Shown: one piece after another, positions 53,885 through 63,222 of the stretch | How the letters are laid out: every line of letters begins with the position of its first letter | Numbering within the stretch: the stretch's first letter is position 1 | NCBI GenBank assembly: GCA_036725605.1 | Contig: DAIMDW010000007.1 | Span: forward strand, 1 to 64,000 | DNA length: 64,000 nt | Direction of reading: 5' to 3' | Origin: CALBTQ01 sp036725605 | Lineage (GTDB): Bacteria > Lernaellota > Lernaellaia > Lernaellales > Lernaellaceae | Program-made: the position numbers and the translations under genes | Notes under the pieces: generated by a model | Told to the model about the DNA's origin: nothing | The model's database searches: none | The model's input: the letters and a program-made list of their open reading frames with translations, nothing else

Positions 53885-53983
53885 GTTCGGCAATAGATTC
53901 TCCGGACGCCGATCGAACGGAAGGAACGATCAGCCGACGTCCATGAAATACAAGGTGGATGCGGTGCGTAGGAAATTGGGCGA

Positions 53984-55159
53984 CTAACGGTCGGTGCGTT
54001 TGGTCAGCGCGGCGAAAAACGGCAGCAGGCTCTTGCCGCGCTCGGTCCAGGTGTGCGTGGCGGCGAAGGCGGCCAGTTCCTTTTCCTTGGCGAGACGATA
54101 CTCGCGATCCTCAACCAAGCGGCGCAACGCGGCGGCGAAGGATGCGGCCGACGGTTCGTGCACCAGCACCGCGCCGCGATCGTCGGGGAACAACTCGGTA
54201 AACACCGGCAGGCGCGGCACGACCGGAACGACGCCGGCGCGCGCATAATCGAACAGCTTCATCGGGCTGGTCACGTGGCGGTTGTAAAAACAATCCTCCA
54301 GCGGCACCGCCGCCGCGAAACAGTTCGCCAACGCGGCGGGCAGTTCGTTCGGTTCGCGCCAGCCGTCGAGCATGAGGCGTTCGCCGACGCCCATTTGCGA
54401 GGCCATCTGCGCCAGCGGCTCGTGATGTTGCCCCTGGCCGATCAACCGCAGACGCACCTCGGGCGGCAGCATGGTCAGCGCCTCGACGATCACCCCCACG
54501 CCCTTGTGCGGATGCAGACTGCCGATGTAGGCGATGTCGGTGGGGCGCTCGTTTTTCGCCGGCGCGTCGAGCGGATGCAGCGCGCTGCCCGCGGCGGCCA
54601 CGCGCCCGTCGAGCCCGAACAACGGCGTGAGCATGTCGCTCAGCCCGGCGGTTAGGGCGATCGCGCCGTCGACGGCCATGAGCGTTTCGGCCTCGAGCGC
54701 CACGCGGCCTTCGTGCATCTTCAATTTTTTCGCGGGAAACAGCTTCAGCGCCTGCGGATCGTCCTGCCCGAGGGTGTAGACGTTGTGCAACTCGTAAACG
54801 ATCTTCGCCTTGGTTTTGGCGAAGGCGAGGGCATGGGCGAGGCGCAGGTCGCGCACGAGCACCGCGTCGAAATTCCCCCCGCGCACCGCTTTGATCGCCT
54901 GCCGCCGAAAGCGCGCCGACCAGGTGCCGTGCAGCGGCCCGAGGCGGTATTCGCTGGGCGGCAGATACTGCAAACGAAAGGCCGGCGGCGCGGGTACGCC
55001 TAGATGGCGCAGGCGTTCGAACACGTCGCCCGAGCCGCGCGGCACGAGCAGCGTCACGTCGGCCCCCGCGCGCCCGAGGCCGTCGGCGGCCCCGCTGGTG
55101 AAGGCCACGCCGGCTTCATGCGCGAACAACGGTTGCGTGTGAATCAGCGCAAGGCGCAA
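53984..55159 (-). CDS. GT-B glycosyltransferase (GT4-like)
   Basis: A 391-residue glycosyltransferase with two Rossmann-like domains. Features include the N-terminal LALIHTQPLFAHEAGVAFTSGAADGL, the domain-two start IAYIGSLHPHKGVGVIVEAL and the sugar-nucleotide-binding SPMKLFDYARAGVVPV (E in GT4 is replaced by D here). The start is TTG 55159, which follows AAAGGA. It transfers a sugar to an unknown acceptor, probably in LPS or EPS assembly. It is divergent from the next glycosyltransferase over a ~60-base gap. Confidence 0.85.
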   Translation of the reverse strand: MRLALIHTQPLFAHEAGVAFTSGAADGLGRAGADVTLLVPRGSGDVFERLRHLGVPAPPAFRLQYLPPSEYRLGPLHGTWSARFRRQAIKAVRGGNFDAVLVRDLRLAHALAFAKTKAKIVYELHNVYTLGQDDPQALKLFPAKKLKMHEGRVALEAETLMAVDGAIALTAGLSDMLTPLFGLDGRVAAAGSALHPLDAPAKNERPTDIAYIGSLHPHKGVGVIVEALTMLPPEVRLRLIGQGQHHEPLAQMASQMGVGERLMLDGWREPNELPAALANCFAAAVPLEDCFYNRHVTSPMKLFDYARAGVVPVVPRLPVFTELFPDDRGAVLVHEPSAASFAAALRRLVEDREYRLAKEKELAAFAATHTWTERGKSLLPFFAALTKRTDR

Positions 55160-55220
55160 ACGTCTTTCCTTTCTTGATCGGAAAAGGATATCCTAGGCGA
55201 CTGAATCGAATGGAGCAAGG

Positions 55221-56303
55221 ATGAACGGACCGGTTACGTGTCACCTCGATCTGGCGCACGAATGGCGCGGCGGACAGCGACAGGTGTATTGGCTCGCCGC
55301 CGGGCTGGCCGAACGCGGTCTGCGCACGCTGGTGATCACCGGGCGCGATACGCCGCTCGCGCAGCGCCTGGCCGGCAAGGGCGTCCAGGTGCATCAAATC
55401 GGCTGGTGGGGCGAGTGGGATATTCTCGCCGCGCGCCGCATCGCCGCCATCGCGCAAAACGCCGGGGCGCGGATCCTCGCCGCGCACGCCAGTCATCCGC
55501 TGACGCTTGCGCTGTTGGCGAAAAAATTCGGCGCGCCGGTGAAGGTCGTCGGGCATCGGCGGGTCGACGTGCCGATCAAGCCGCACCGCTGGAAATACAC
55601 CGCGCCCGACGCGATGATCGCGATCAGCGAGGTGATTCGCGACCTGCTGCGCCAGGCGGGCGTGGCCGAGGAAAAGCTGCACGTCGTCTCCAGCGGCGTG
55701 CCGGCGCACGCGGCCGACCCCGACGCCAAGGCGCGATTGGCCGCCGAGTTTGCTCTTCCCGTCGACGCGCCGTGGGTGGGCAACGTCGCCGATCTGGTCG
55801 AGCACAAAGGGCAGACGCACCTGTTGGCCGCGTGGCCGCAGGTCGTCGCGCGCCATCCGCGGGCGCGGTTGATCGTCATCGGCGAAGGGCCGCTGCGCGC
55901 TTCGTTGCGAAGCCGGGCCGAAGCATCGGGCGTCGCCGACAGCGTGCGGTTGATCGGCCGGCGCGACGACATCGCCGCGTGGTTCTCGTCCTTCGACGCC
56001 TTCGCCATGACCAGCGTCAGCGAGGGCCTGTGCACCTCGATTCTCGACGCGATGGCCGCGCGCGTGCCGGTGGTCGCCACCGCCGCCGGCGGCATTCCCG
56101 AACTGGTGCGCGACGGGGAAACCGGCCGTCTCGCGCCGTCGGGCGACAGCGAGGCGATCGCCCGCCACCTATTGGCCGTGCTGGACGATCCGTCCGCGCA
56201 AAAAGAAACGATCGAGCGCGCCTTCGCCATGGTGCGCGATCAACGCTCGGTGACCGCGATGATCGAAGGCACGTTGGCGGTGTACCGCGATTTGCTCAGG
56301 TGA
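55221..56303 (+). CDS. GT4-family glycosyltransferase
   Basis: A 360-residue GT-B enzyme. The N-terminal HLDLAHEWRGGQRQVYWLAAGL matches GT4 sugar transferases of LPS or EPS synthesis. The second domain contains VADLVEHKGQTHLLAAW and the donor-binding TSVSEGLCTSILDAMAARVPVV (with Glu in SEG). The ATG at 55221 follows GGAGCAAGG. The radical SAM gene starts 14 bases after its stop, so the two are probably co-transcribed. The acceptor is unknown. Confidence 0.88.
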   Translation: MNGPVTCHLDLAHEWRGGQRQVYWLAAGLAERGLRTLVITGRDTPLAQRLAGKGVQVHQIGWWGEWDILAARRIAAIAQNAGARILAAHASHPLTLALLAKKFGAPVKVVGHRRVDVPIKPHRWKYTAPDAMIAISEVIRDLLRQAGVAEEKLHVVSSGVPAHAADPDAKARLAAEFALPVDAPWVGNVADLVEHKGQTHLLAAWPQVVARHPRARLIVIGEGPLRASLRSRAEASGVADSVRLIGRRDDIAAWFSSFDAFAMTSVSEGLCTSILDAMAARVPVVATAAGGIPELVRDGETGRLAPSGDSEAIARHLLAVLDDPSAQKETIERAFAMVRDQRSVTAMIEGTLAVYRDLLR

Positions 56304-56317
56304 GGTCGGAAGATTCG

Positions 56318-57772
56318 ATGCGCATCTGCTTTCTTCAGGACAACGGCATCAACGAGTCGCTGGCGCTGTGCGACCTGTCGGCCTACCTGCGCGCGCTGGG
56401 ACACGACACGCAACTGTTCATCGAGCGCGAGGAGCCGCGTTTGCTCGACGCCGTGCGCGCCTATGCGCCCTCGCTGATTCTCATAACGGCGAATATCTTG
56501 AATTCGGCCTGGACGCTGCCGATGGCCCGGCGCATCAAGCAGGCGTTTCCCGAGACCGTGCTGGCGCTGGCCGGCACGGCGGCCACGTTTTTGACCGAAG
56601 ACCTGAGCCGCCAGGCGGCGGCCGACGTGCTGGTGTTGGGCGAGGCGGAGTATCCGCTCGACGCGATCACGGCCGACATTCAAGAGCACGGCCGGGTGTG
56701 CGTGCACGACAACCTCTGGGTGCGCGACGGCGACGACTGGGCGCGCGGCCGCTTCTTCAATCGCCTGACCGATCTGGACGCGTTGCCGCCCGCGCATCGG
56801 CAGTTGTATTACAAGTACGAGTTTATCCGCCGCATGCCGGCCAAGCGGTTTTTGTCGGGACGCGGCTGTCTGCACCAATGCGCCTACTGCTTCAACCCGG
56901 TGCTGCGCGCCAACAGCGACACGGGCGCGGGGCGGCCTTTCGTGCGCATGCGCCGGCCGGAATCGGTGCTCGCGGAAATCGACGACGTGCGTGCGCAGTC
57001 CGTGCTGCGCCACGTGCATTTTTCCGACGATCTGTTCCTGGCCTTTCCCGAATGGGTGGCCCGCTTCACCGAGTTGTATCGCCGCGAATGCCGCCTGCCG
57101 TTCACCATCAACTCCAGCGCCGATCTGATTACCGACGAAACGCTCGATCGTCTGGCCGCGGCCAACTGCCGGGCCGTGTGCATGGGGGTGGAGACCGGCG
57201 ACGAACAAATCCGGACACGCCTGCTGCACAAGACGATCACCGACCGGCAACTCATCGAGGCGGCGCGGCGCATTCATCGCCACGGCATGAAGGTGGTGAC
57301 CTACAACATGATCGCCTTGCCCGACGAGACGCCGGAGCAGGCGCTGAAAACCGCGGAAATGAACCACCGCATCCACGCCGATCTGACGCACGTCTACTTC
57401 GCTTTTCCCGTGCCCAAGACGCGCATGTATGAGGATGCCGTGCGGACGGGGCACTTGCGCGCCGACGAATCGACGTTGGCGCTGGAAAAGCGTTTCGTCA
57501 ACGAACCGGGGCCGGCGTTCGCCTCGCCCCATAATGAAGAATTGTTGAAGGTGTACGATCTGTTTCTGGCCGTCGCGCGCTTCGGCCCGGCCCGACGCCT
57601 GGCGCGCCGTTTGCGCAAGCGATTGCCCGCGCCGTTGCGGCGGATCATCCGCGCCTGGTACATGATCAAGGCCGCGCGCATTTTCGGCATGCCGCTGTGG
57701 AGCGGTTATCTTTACTATCGGCACGTGGGCGACATCGGCCGGCGCACGACGATCTACCACACGCTGGTGTGA
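56318..57772 (+). CDS. Radical SAM protein with N-terminal B12-binding-like domain
   Basis: A 484-residue protein. Residues ~1-130 have the cobalamin-binding-like alpha/beta fold, but the DxHxxG cobalamin ligand motif is not present. The radical SAM cluster CLHQCAYC (C184, C188, C191) is complete, followed by a TIM-barrel core (FSDDLFLAF, MGVETGDEQIRTRLL). A basic C-terminal region contains a possible membrane-associating helix. B12-radical SAM proteins modify lipids, hopanoids or cofactors. The gene follows a glycosyltransferase, so a lipid or sugar modification is plausible. The ATG at 56318 was chosen because the upstream frame overlaps the glycosyltransferase. Confidence 0.85.
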   Translation: MRICFLQDNGINESLALCDLSAYLRALGHDTQLFIEREEPRLLDAVRAYAPSLILITANILNSAWTLPMARRIKQAFPETVLALAGTAATFLTEDLSRQAAADVLVLGEAEYPLDAITADIQEHGRVCVHDNLWVRDGDDWARGRFFNRLTDLDALPPAHRQLYYKYEFIRRMPAKRFLSGRGCLHQCAYCFNPVLRANSDTGAGRPFVRMRRPESVLAEIDDVRAQSVLRHVHFSDDLFLAFPEWVARFTELYRRECRLPFTINSSADLITDETLDRLAAANCRAVCMGVETGDEQIRTRLLHKTITDRQLIEAARRIHRHGMKVVTYNMIALPDETPEQALKTAEMNHRIHADLTHVYFAFPVPKTRMYEDAVRTGHLRADESTLALEKRFVNEPGPAFASPHNEELLKVYDLFLAVARFGPARRLARRLRKRLPAPLRRIIRAWYMIKAARIFGMPLWSGYLYYRHVGDIGRRTTIYHTLV

Positions 57773-58129
57773 TTATCCTGCCGGGCCGCGCCGGCGGACG
57801 AGGGCGGGACAAGACCGCGACGACAATTAAAATTCCGCGCGAAATATTAATACAAAAATAATACTTGAGAATGGGTGTCAATAAAAAGCTGACTCAGGGC
57901 GACGCCAATCCTTCATTAGGGATTTTTAAGCATATTGAACGGCTTCGATTTTTGCGAGAAAGCAAAAAATTTTTTTGTCACAGGGAAAACGATTTTTAAC
58001 CGGGATTGTTAACTGCTGATAATACAACATATTTTTGCGTTATGATAACGAATCTCAATAAGGTTCCGCCCTTGAACATCCAGGCGGCCGGTGCTAAAAA
58101 ACAATCACGTCAAAAAAGGGGGGAATTCC
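57773..58129 (+). other. AT-rich intergenic region before the XRE-cupin gene
   Basis: About 350 bases with no gene. It turns strongly AT-rich from 57820. A TATGAT at 58041-58046 and GATAAT at 58018 are the best -10 candidates but have no well-spaced -35. AAGGGGGG (58117-58124) is the ribosome binding site of the following ATG. No inverted repeat long enough for an operator was noticed. Confidence 0.4.
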
Positions 58130-58726
58130 ATGCCGCATATGGGCGCCAACGAACTCAAGCAATTGGGGATCGGCAAGAAGATTCGCGCCCTGCGCGAAGG
58201 CAAGGGATTGATGCTGGACGATCTGGCCGCGCGCGCCGGTTTGACCAAGGTGCTGCTGGGACAGATCGAGGAAGACGTGGTGCCGCCGACGGTGGCGACG
58301 CTGCTGAACCTGTCCAAGCTGCTGGACGTATCCATCGACTATTTCTTTACCGAGGATGAACATATCGGTCGCGTCGAGGTCACGCGGATCGACGAGCGCC
58401 TGACGGTGCATCATGATGATTTGCCCGACGCCGGGCAGGTGACCTACAACTACGAAAGCCTGGCCTATCGGCTGGCGAAAAAGCACATGGAGCCGTTCTA
58501 CGTCGAGTTCGACTCGACCGAAGAGCCCTCGTCGCCCTTCACCCACGACGGCGAAGAGTTCATCTTCGTTATGGACGGGGAAATCGAAGTGGCGATCAAC
58601 GGCGACACGTTTACCCTGCACAAAGGCGATTCGATTTATTTCTTCGCCAACGTGCCCCATACGATACGCGGCATTGGGCCGAACAAGCCCAAGGCGCTAA
58701 TTGTACTGTATCCCTATAATCAGTAA
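58130..58726 (+). CDS. XRE-family regulator with C-terminal cupin
   Basis: A 198-residue protein. An N-terminal helix-turn-helix (~14-70; KIRALREGKGLMLDDLAARAGL) is joined to a cupin domain (~120-195; THDGEEFIFVMDGEIEVAI, later GDSIYFFANVPHTIRG). XRE-cupin regulators sense small metabolites and usually control the genes next to them. The 2-oxoacid:ferredoxin oxidoreductase operon starts 68 bases downstream, beyond a terminator, and is the likely target. The ATG at 58130 follows a strong AAGGGGGG. An upstream in-frame ATG at 58091 lacks a site. Confidence 0.9.
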   Translation: MPHMGANELKQLGIGKKIRALREGKGLMLDDLAARAGLTKVLLGQIEEDVVPPTVATLLNLSKLLDVSIDYFFTEDEHIGRVEVTRIDERLTVHHDDLPDAGQVTYNYESLAYRLAKKHMEPFYVEFDSTEEPSSPFTHDGEEFIFVMDGEIEVAINGDTFTLHKGDSIYFFANVPHTIRGIGPNKPKALIVLYPYNQ

Positions 58727-58731
58727 TCAGG

Positions 58732-58757
58732 CGGGGCCATCGGGCCCCGTAATTTTT
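58732..58757 (+). terminator. Terminator between the regulator and the por operon
   Basis: CGGGGCC (58732-58738), loop ATCG, GGCCCCG (58743-58749), then TAATTTTTT. The stem is 7 bp of G-C pairs. It separates the regulator from porG. No promoter is obvious in the ~38 bases left before porG, so read-through or attenuation could link the two. Confidence 0.75.
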
Positions 58758-58794
58758 TAAGCTCAACCACCACGGACACGAGACTGGAGGAACC

Positions 58795-59352
58795 ATGCTG
58801 GAATTCAGGTTCCATGGCCGAGGAGGCCAAGGCGCGGTGATTGCAAGCAAGGTCATGGCTTGCGCGGTTTTCAAAGAAGGACGCTACGTGCAGAGTTTCC
58901 CCAAGTTCGGCGTCGAACGCCGGGGAGCTCCGGTCGAGGCGTTTCTCCGGATTGACGAAAACAAGATTCTGCTGCGCAACAACATCTACGAACCGGATCA
59001 CATCATCGTCCTGGATCCGACGCTCATGGAGGCGATCGATCCGACCGCCGGCCTGCGTCCGGGCGGTTGGGTGCTGATCAACACCACCAAGAAACCGGCG
59101 GAGTTCACCGCGTTGAAGAATTTCAAGGTGGCGTGCGTCGACGCCTCGTCGATTGCGATCAAAAACCGGCTGGGCAGCGCGTCCAGCCCGATCGTCAATA
59201 CGGCGATTCTCGGTGCGATGGCCAAGGTGATCGGTCTGGCCAAGATCGAATCGGTCTGCGAAGCGATCATGGAAGAAGCGCCGATCAAGCCCGAGGCCAA
59301 TGCGCAGGCGGCCCGTGAAGCTTACGAACAAGTCGTTTTCGAAAAGGATTGA
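58795..59352 (+). CDS. porG: 2-oxoacid:ferredoxin oxidoreductase, gamma subunit
   Basis: A 185-residue gamma subunit. The family start FRFHGRGGQGAVIASKVMA, then SFPKFGVERRGAPVEAFLRI, are both intact. It works with alpha, beta and a ferredoxin subunit to convert pyruvate or a related 2-oxoacid and CoA to acyl-CoA, CO2 and reduced ferredoxin. GGAGGAA precedes the ATG. It is the first of four tightly linked genes; the next starts four bases after its stop. Pyruvate is the common substrate but 2-oxoisovalerate or others cannot be excluded. Confidence 0.92.
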   Translation: MLEFRFHGRGGQGAVIASKVMACAVFKEGRYVQSFPKFGVERRGAPVEAFLRIDENKILLRNNIYEPDHIIVLDPTLMEAIDPTAGLRPGGWVLINTTKKPAEFTALKNFKVACVDASSIAIKNRLGSASSPIVNTAILGAMAKVIGLAKIESVCEAIMEEAPIKPEANAQAAREAYEQVVFEKD

Positions 59353-59356
59353 AGCG

Positions 59357-61114
59357 ATGGCAGAGCACAAACCCATTGTCTTTTCCGGGGCCGGCGAGAT
59401 GCCCGAACTGGTGGTGTCCGTCTCCACCATGTTGTGGAACAAGACCGGCAGTTGGCGTTACCTAAAACCCGCATACCTCGACAGTGTTCCGCCGTGCAAC
59501 GAAGCCTGCCCGGCCGGCAACGACGTCGAAGGATTCATCCGGCTGATCGACGAAGGAAAAATCGCCGAAGCCTGGCGGTTGCTCAAACAGGAAAATCCGT
59601 TGCCGGCCGTGACCGGCCGCGTGTGTTTCCACCCCTGCGAGCAGGCGTGCAACCGCTGTCATTTGGATAAACCCACGGCCATTCAGGCGCTGGAGCGCTT
59701 CGCCGCCGACCACGCGCCGGCCGAGGAAGTCAAAGCGCTGCGGCCCAAATCGGGCAAGACCGTCGCGGTCATCGGCGCCGGTCCGGCGGGCCTGGCCGCG
59801 GCCTATCACCTGACCCGCATGGGCCACCAAGTGGAAATTTTCGACGCGCTGCCCAAGGCCGGCGGCCTGCTGCGCGTGGGCATTCCGGCCTACCGGCTGC
59901 CCGACGACGTGCTGGACAAGGAAATCGCGGCCATCGAGTCGATGGGCGTGAAAATCCACCTGGGCGCCAAGGTCGGGCAGGACGTGCCCTTTGCCAAGAT
60001 GCTCGACTTCGACGCGGTGTTCGTCGCCACCGGCGTGCACGCCAACCGCGCGCTGGACATTCCCGGCGAAGACGCGCAGGGCGTCGTGCCCGGGCTGGCG
60101 CTGTTGACCAAGGTGGCGCTGGGCCAACCGGTCGAGGTCGGCATGCGCGTGGCGGTGATCGGCGGCGGCAACAGCGCGGTCGACGCGGCGCGCACGGCGA
60201 TGCGCCTGGGCGCGGAAGTGACCATCTACTACCGTCGCACGCAGGTGGAAATGCCCGCCTTCGAGGAAGAGGTCGAGGACGCCGAAACCGAAGGCGTGAA
60301 GATGGAAATGCTCGTCGCGCCGGTGCGCATCCTGACCGAAGAGGGCAAGGTGTCGGGCATCGAGCTGCAGAAGATGGAATTGGGCGAGCCCGATGAATCG
60401 GGCCGTCGCCGTCCGGTGCCGGTCGCGGGCAGCGAGTTCATCGTGCCCTGCGACATGGTTTTGCCGGCCATCGGCGAAGTGGGCGATCTGTCGTTCCTGC
60501 CCGAGGACGTCAAACGCGAATGGGGCAAGATCAAGATCGACGATTTCGGTCTGACCAATCACCCGGGCGTGTTCGCCGGCGGTGACATCGCCAGCGCGCA
60601 GCAGAACGTGGCGCGGGCGATCGGCGACGGCAAACGCGGCGCGATCGCCATCGACCGCTACCTGCACGGCGAGACGGTCGAGGAAGTCGGCGGACGCGTG
60701 ATCATCGGACAGCGCGGCAGCGTTTCGGTGGCGCAGTACCTGAAAGAGAAGGGCGCGCACGCCAAGAACATCGCCGCCGAAAAGGTGATCGCCTTCGAAG
60801 ACCTGAACATGTGGCACTTCGACCCGATCGAGCGCGAGCCCATGCCGCGCCTCGGGCTGGAGCAGCGCCGGGCGACCTTCGCCGAAATCAACCTTGGGCT
60901 CAATGCCGAGCTGGCGCACGCCGCCGCCGAACGCTGCTTCCACTGCGGCGTGTGCACGATGTGCGACAACTGCTTCATGTTCTGCCCCGACGTTGCGGTC
61001 AGCCATCGCACCGACGGCGGCTACGGCTATGACATCGACTTCGATTATTGCAAAGGCTGCGGCATCTGCGTCAAAGAGTGCCCGCGCTCGGCAATGAAGA
61101 TGGAAGAGGAGTAA
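59357..61114 (+). CDS. Fused FAD-dependent (GltD-like) and 2x[4Fe-4S] ferredoxin subunit of the oxidoreductase
   Basis: A 585-residue protein. Residues ~45-130 are a GltD-like N-terminal Cys-rich domain (PPCNEACPAGNDVEGFI, RVCFHPCEQACNR). Residues ~140-460 hold two nucleotide-binding folds (IGAGPAGLAAAYHL and IGGGNSAVDAARTAM). The C-terminal ~70 residues contain a PorD-type ferredoxin (CFHCGVCTMCDNCFMFCP, then CKGCGICVKECP). It could pass electrons between ferredoxin and NAD(P)H while acting as the delta subunit. The ATG at 59357 follows AAGGA; the frame further upstream lies inside porG. Such fusions occur in anaerobic and delta-type genomes. Confidence 0.88.
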   Translation: MAEHKPIVFSGAGEMPELVVSVSTMLWNKTGSWRYLKPAYLDSVPPCNEACPAGNDVEGFIRLIDEGKIAEAWRLLKQENPLPAVTGRVCFHPCEQACNRCHLDKPTAIQALERFAADHAPAEEVKALRPKSGKTVAVIGAGPAGLAAAYHLTRMGHQVEIFDALPKAGGLLRVGIPAYRLPDDVLDKEIAAIESMGVKIHLGAKVGQDVPFAKMLDFDAVFVATGVHANRALDIPGEDAQGVVPGLALLTKVALGQPVEVGMRVAVIGGGNSAVDAARTAMRLGAEVTIYYRRTQVEMPAFEEEVEDAETEGVKMEMLVAPVRILTEEGKVSGIELQKMELGEPDESGRRRPVPVAGSEFIVPCDMVLPAIGEVGDLSFLPEDVKREWGKIKIDDFGLTNHPGVFAGGDIASAQQNVARAIGDGKRGAIAIDRYLHGETVEEVGGRVIIGQRGSVSVAQYLKEKGAHAKNIAAEKVIAFEDLNMWHFDPIEREPMPRLGLEQRRATFAEINLGLNAELAHAAAERCFHCGVCTMCDNCFMFCPDVAVSHRTDGGYGYDIDFDYCKGCGICVKECPRSAMKMEEE

Positions 61115-61117
61115 ATC

Positions 61118-62272
61118 ATGAAGAAAGTCCTCATGGGAAATCATGCGGCGAGCTACGCGGCCATGCGCTGCAAGGTGAAAGTCGTCGCCGCATATCCGAT
61201 TACTCCGCAGACGCAGATTGTCGAGGAACTCAGCGAGATGTGCGCCGACGGGCGGCTGGACGCGAAGTTCCTGAAAGTCGAATCCGAGCACTCCGCGCTG
61301 GCCAGCATCATCGCCGCGTCCAGTGCCGGCGTGCGCACCTTCACCGCGACCTCGGCCAACGGCCTGGCGCTGATGCACGAACTGCTGCACTGGGCGGCGG
61401 GCGCGCGTTTGCCGATCGTCATGGTCAACGTCAACCGCGCCATGGCGCCGGGTTGGTCGATCTGGTCGGACCAGACCGACTCGCTGTCGCAGCGCGACAC
61501 CGGCTGGATTCAGATTTACGCCGAGGACAACCAGGAAGTGTTCGACTCGGTGGTGCAGGCCTTCAAGCTCGCCGAGCAGATCCGCCTGCCGGTGATGGTC
61601 TGCTACGACGCGTTCTTCCTGAGCCACACCTACGAGCCGGTGGACATTCCGGACGTCGATCTGGTCGACAAGTACCTACCGTCGTACGACCCGGAAATCT
61701 ATCTGAATCCGAGCGACCCGCGCAGCTTCAACGCATTGGTCATGCCCGACCTGTACATGGAAATGCGCTACAAGATGCAGGAGGCGATGGATAAATCCAA
61801 AGACGTGGCGCGGGAAGTCGGGCGCGAGTACGGCGAGGTCTTCGGCCGCAGTTACGATCTGGTTGAGGCCGTCGATTGCGACGACGCCGAAACGGTGCTG
61901 ATCACCACGTCGACCACCAGCAGCCCGGGCCGCGTCATCGTCAAGAAGCTGCGCGAGCAGGGCCGCAAGGTGGGCTTGCTCAAGCTGCGCTACTTCCGCC
62001 CGTTCCCGAACGAGGACATCTGCCGCGTGCTGGCGGGCAAGAAGCGCGCGGTGGTTATCGACCGCAACATCAGCTTCGGCAAGGGCGGCATCTGGGCCGA
62101 TGAGATCCGCGGCGCGCTGACGCTCATCGAGGATCGTCCGGATGTGTACTGCTACATCACCGGCCTGGGCGGCCGCGACATCACGCCGCAGGTGATCGAG
62201 GAGATCATCGCGGACGCCGAGTCCAAAGAGAAGCCCGAGAGCCTGTTCTACTGGAAGGGGTTGAAGCCATGA
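61118..62272 (+). CDS. porA: 2-oxoacid:ferredoxin oxidoreductase, alpha subunit
   Basis: A 384-residue alpha subunit with the pyrimidine-binding domain of TPP enzymes (GNHAASYAAMRCKVKVVAAY, then KVESEHSALASIIAASSAG) and domain II (LLKLRYFRPFPNEDICRVLAG). The AYPITPQTQI sequence is a family hallmark. It starts three bases after the fused subunit and overlaps porB by four bases. Together with beta it forms the active site. Confidence 0.95.
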   Translation: MKKVLMGNHAASYAAMRCKVKVVAAYPITPQTQIVEELSEMCADGRLDAKFLKVESEHSALASIIAASSAGVRTFTATSANGLALMHELLHWAAGARLPIVMVNVNRAMAPGWSIWSDQTDSLSQRDTGWIQIYAEDNQEVFDSVVQAFKLAEQIRLPVMVCYDAFFLSHTYEPVDIPDVDLVDKYLPSYDPEIYLNPSDPRSFNALVMPDLYMEMRYKMQEAMDKSKDVAREVGREYGEVFGRSYDLVEAVDCDDAETVLITTSTTSSPGRVIVKKLREQGRKVGLLKLRYFRPFPNEDICRVLAGKKRAVVIDRNISFGKGGIWADEIRGALTLIEDRPDVYCYITGLGGRDITPQVIEEIIADAESKEKPESLFYWKGLKP

Positions 62273-63159
62273 GGGAAAATTATCCGCGTGAAGAACTCAT
62301 GATGAGCGGCCATCTGGCCTGCCAGGGCTGCGGTGGTTCGGCCGCGATGAGACACGTGCTCAAGGCCATGGGCCCGGACACGGTCTGCATCGTTCCGGCC
62401 TGTTGCTGGACGATCATCAGCGGCAACTTTCCCTACAACACGCTGAAGGTGCCCATTTTGCACACGGCCTTCGAGACCGCCGGCGCGGCGGCTTCGGGCG
62501 TGCGCGCGGCGCTGGATATGAAGGGGCAGACCGAAACGCAGGTTATGGCGTTCGCCGGCGACGGCGGCACCTTCGACATCGGCCTGCAGAGCCTGTCGGG
62601 CGCGGCCGAGCGCAACGAGAACATCATCTATTTCTGCTACGACAACGAAGCGTACATGAACACCGGCATTCAGCGGTCGGGCGCGACGCCGGAAGGCGCC
62701 TGGACGACCACCACGCCGGAAAAGCATCCCAAGCGCGGGCCGAAAAAGAACATGGTGCAGATCCTCGCCGGGCATAAGGTGCCCTACGTGGCCACGGCCA
62801 ACGTCGCTTTCCCGGAGGACCTGATCCGCAAGGTGCAGACGGCGAAGAAAATCTACGGCACCAAGTTCATCCACATTCTGTCGCCGTGTCCCCCGGGCTG
62901 GCGCATCAGCTCGGAGCAGTCGATCGAAGTGGCGCGCCTGGCGACCTACACCAAGGTCTTCCCGGTCTACGAGGTGTTCAACGGCGAGGAGTACCACATC
63001 AACGTGGATCCCAAGGAGATCCCGGTGGTCGAGTACCTCAAGTACCAGGGACGTTTCCGCCACCTGAAGCAGGACGAAGTGGACGAGATCCAAAAGCGCG
63101 TCGATTACGAATGGCGCATCCTGCTGGCCAAGTCGATGGAAGAGCGCTTCCGCGTGTAA
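62269..63159 (+). CDS. porB: 2-oxoacid:ferredoxin oxidoreductase, beta subunit
   Basis: A 296-residue TPP-binding beta subunit. CQGCGGSAAMRHVL carries the cluster cysteines near the N-terminus, and the TPP/Mg2+ motif GDGG...N is at ~102-130 followed by DNEAYMNTGIQRSG. A distal Cys (LSPCPPGW) probably completes the [4Fe-4S] site. The start overlaps the alpha stop (ATGA), so the two are produced together. A terminator follows at 63175. Confidence 0.95.
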   Translation: MRENYPREELMMSGHLACQGCGGSAAMRHVLKAMGPDTVCIVPACCWTIISGNFPYNTLKVPILHTAFETAGAAASGVRAALDMKGQTETQVMAFAGDGGTFDIGLQSLSGAAERNENIIYFCYDNEAYMNTGIQRSGATPEGAWTTTTPEKHPKRGPKKNMVQILAGHKVPYVATANVAFPEDLIRKVQTAKKIYGTKFIHILSPCPPGWRISSEQSIEVARLATYTKVFPVYEVFNGEEYHINVDPKEIPVVEYLKYQGRFRHLKQDEVDEIQKRVDYEWRILLAKSMEERFRV

Positions 63160-63174
63160 AGCGAGTTAAATGAA

Positions 63175-63208
63175 AAACGGGTCGTCGGCATGTACCGGCG
63201 GCCCGTTT
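63175..63208. terminator. Bidirectional terminator between porB and the last gene
   Basis: AAACGGGTCGTCGG and CCGGCGGCCCGTTT form a 14-bp stem with two G-T wobbles and a six-base loop. A-rich sequence (TGAAAAA) on the left and TTTCGTTT on the right make it usable in both directions, as expected between convergent genes. Confidence 0.7.
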
Positions 63209-63222
63209 CGTTTAAGCGTCGC

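Noticed and set aside
59462..61627. 721-residue open frame on the minus strand
   Set aside because: Antisense of the fused ferredoxin subunit and porA; no recognisable protein and no ribosome binding site.
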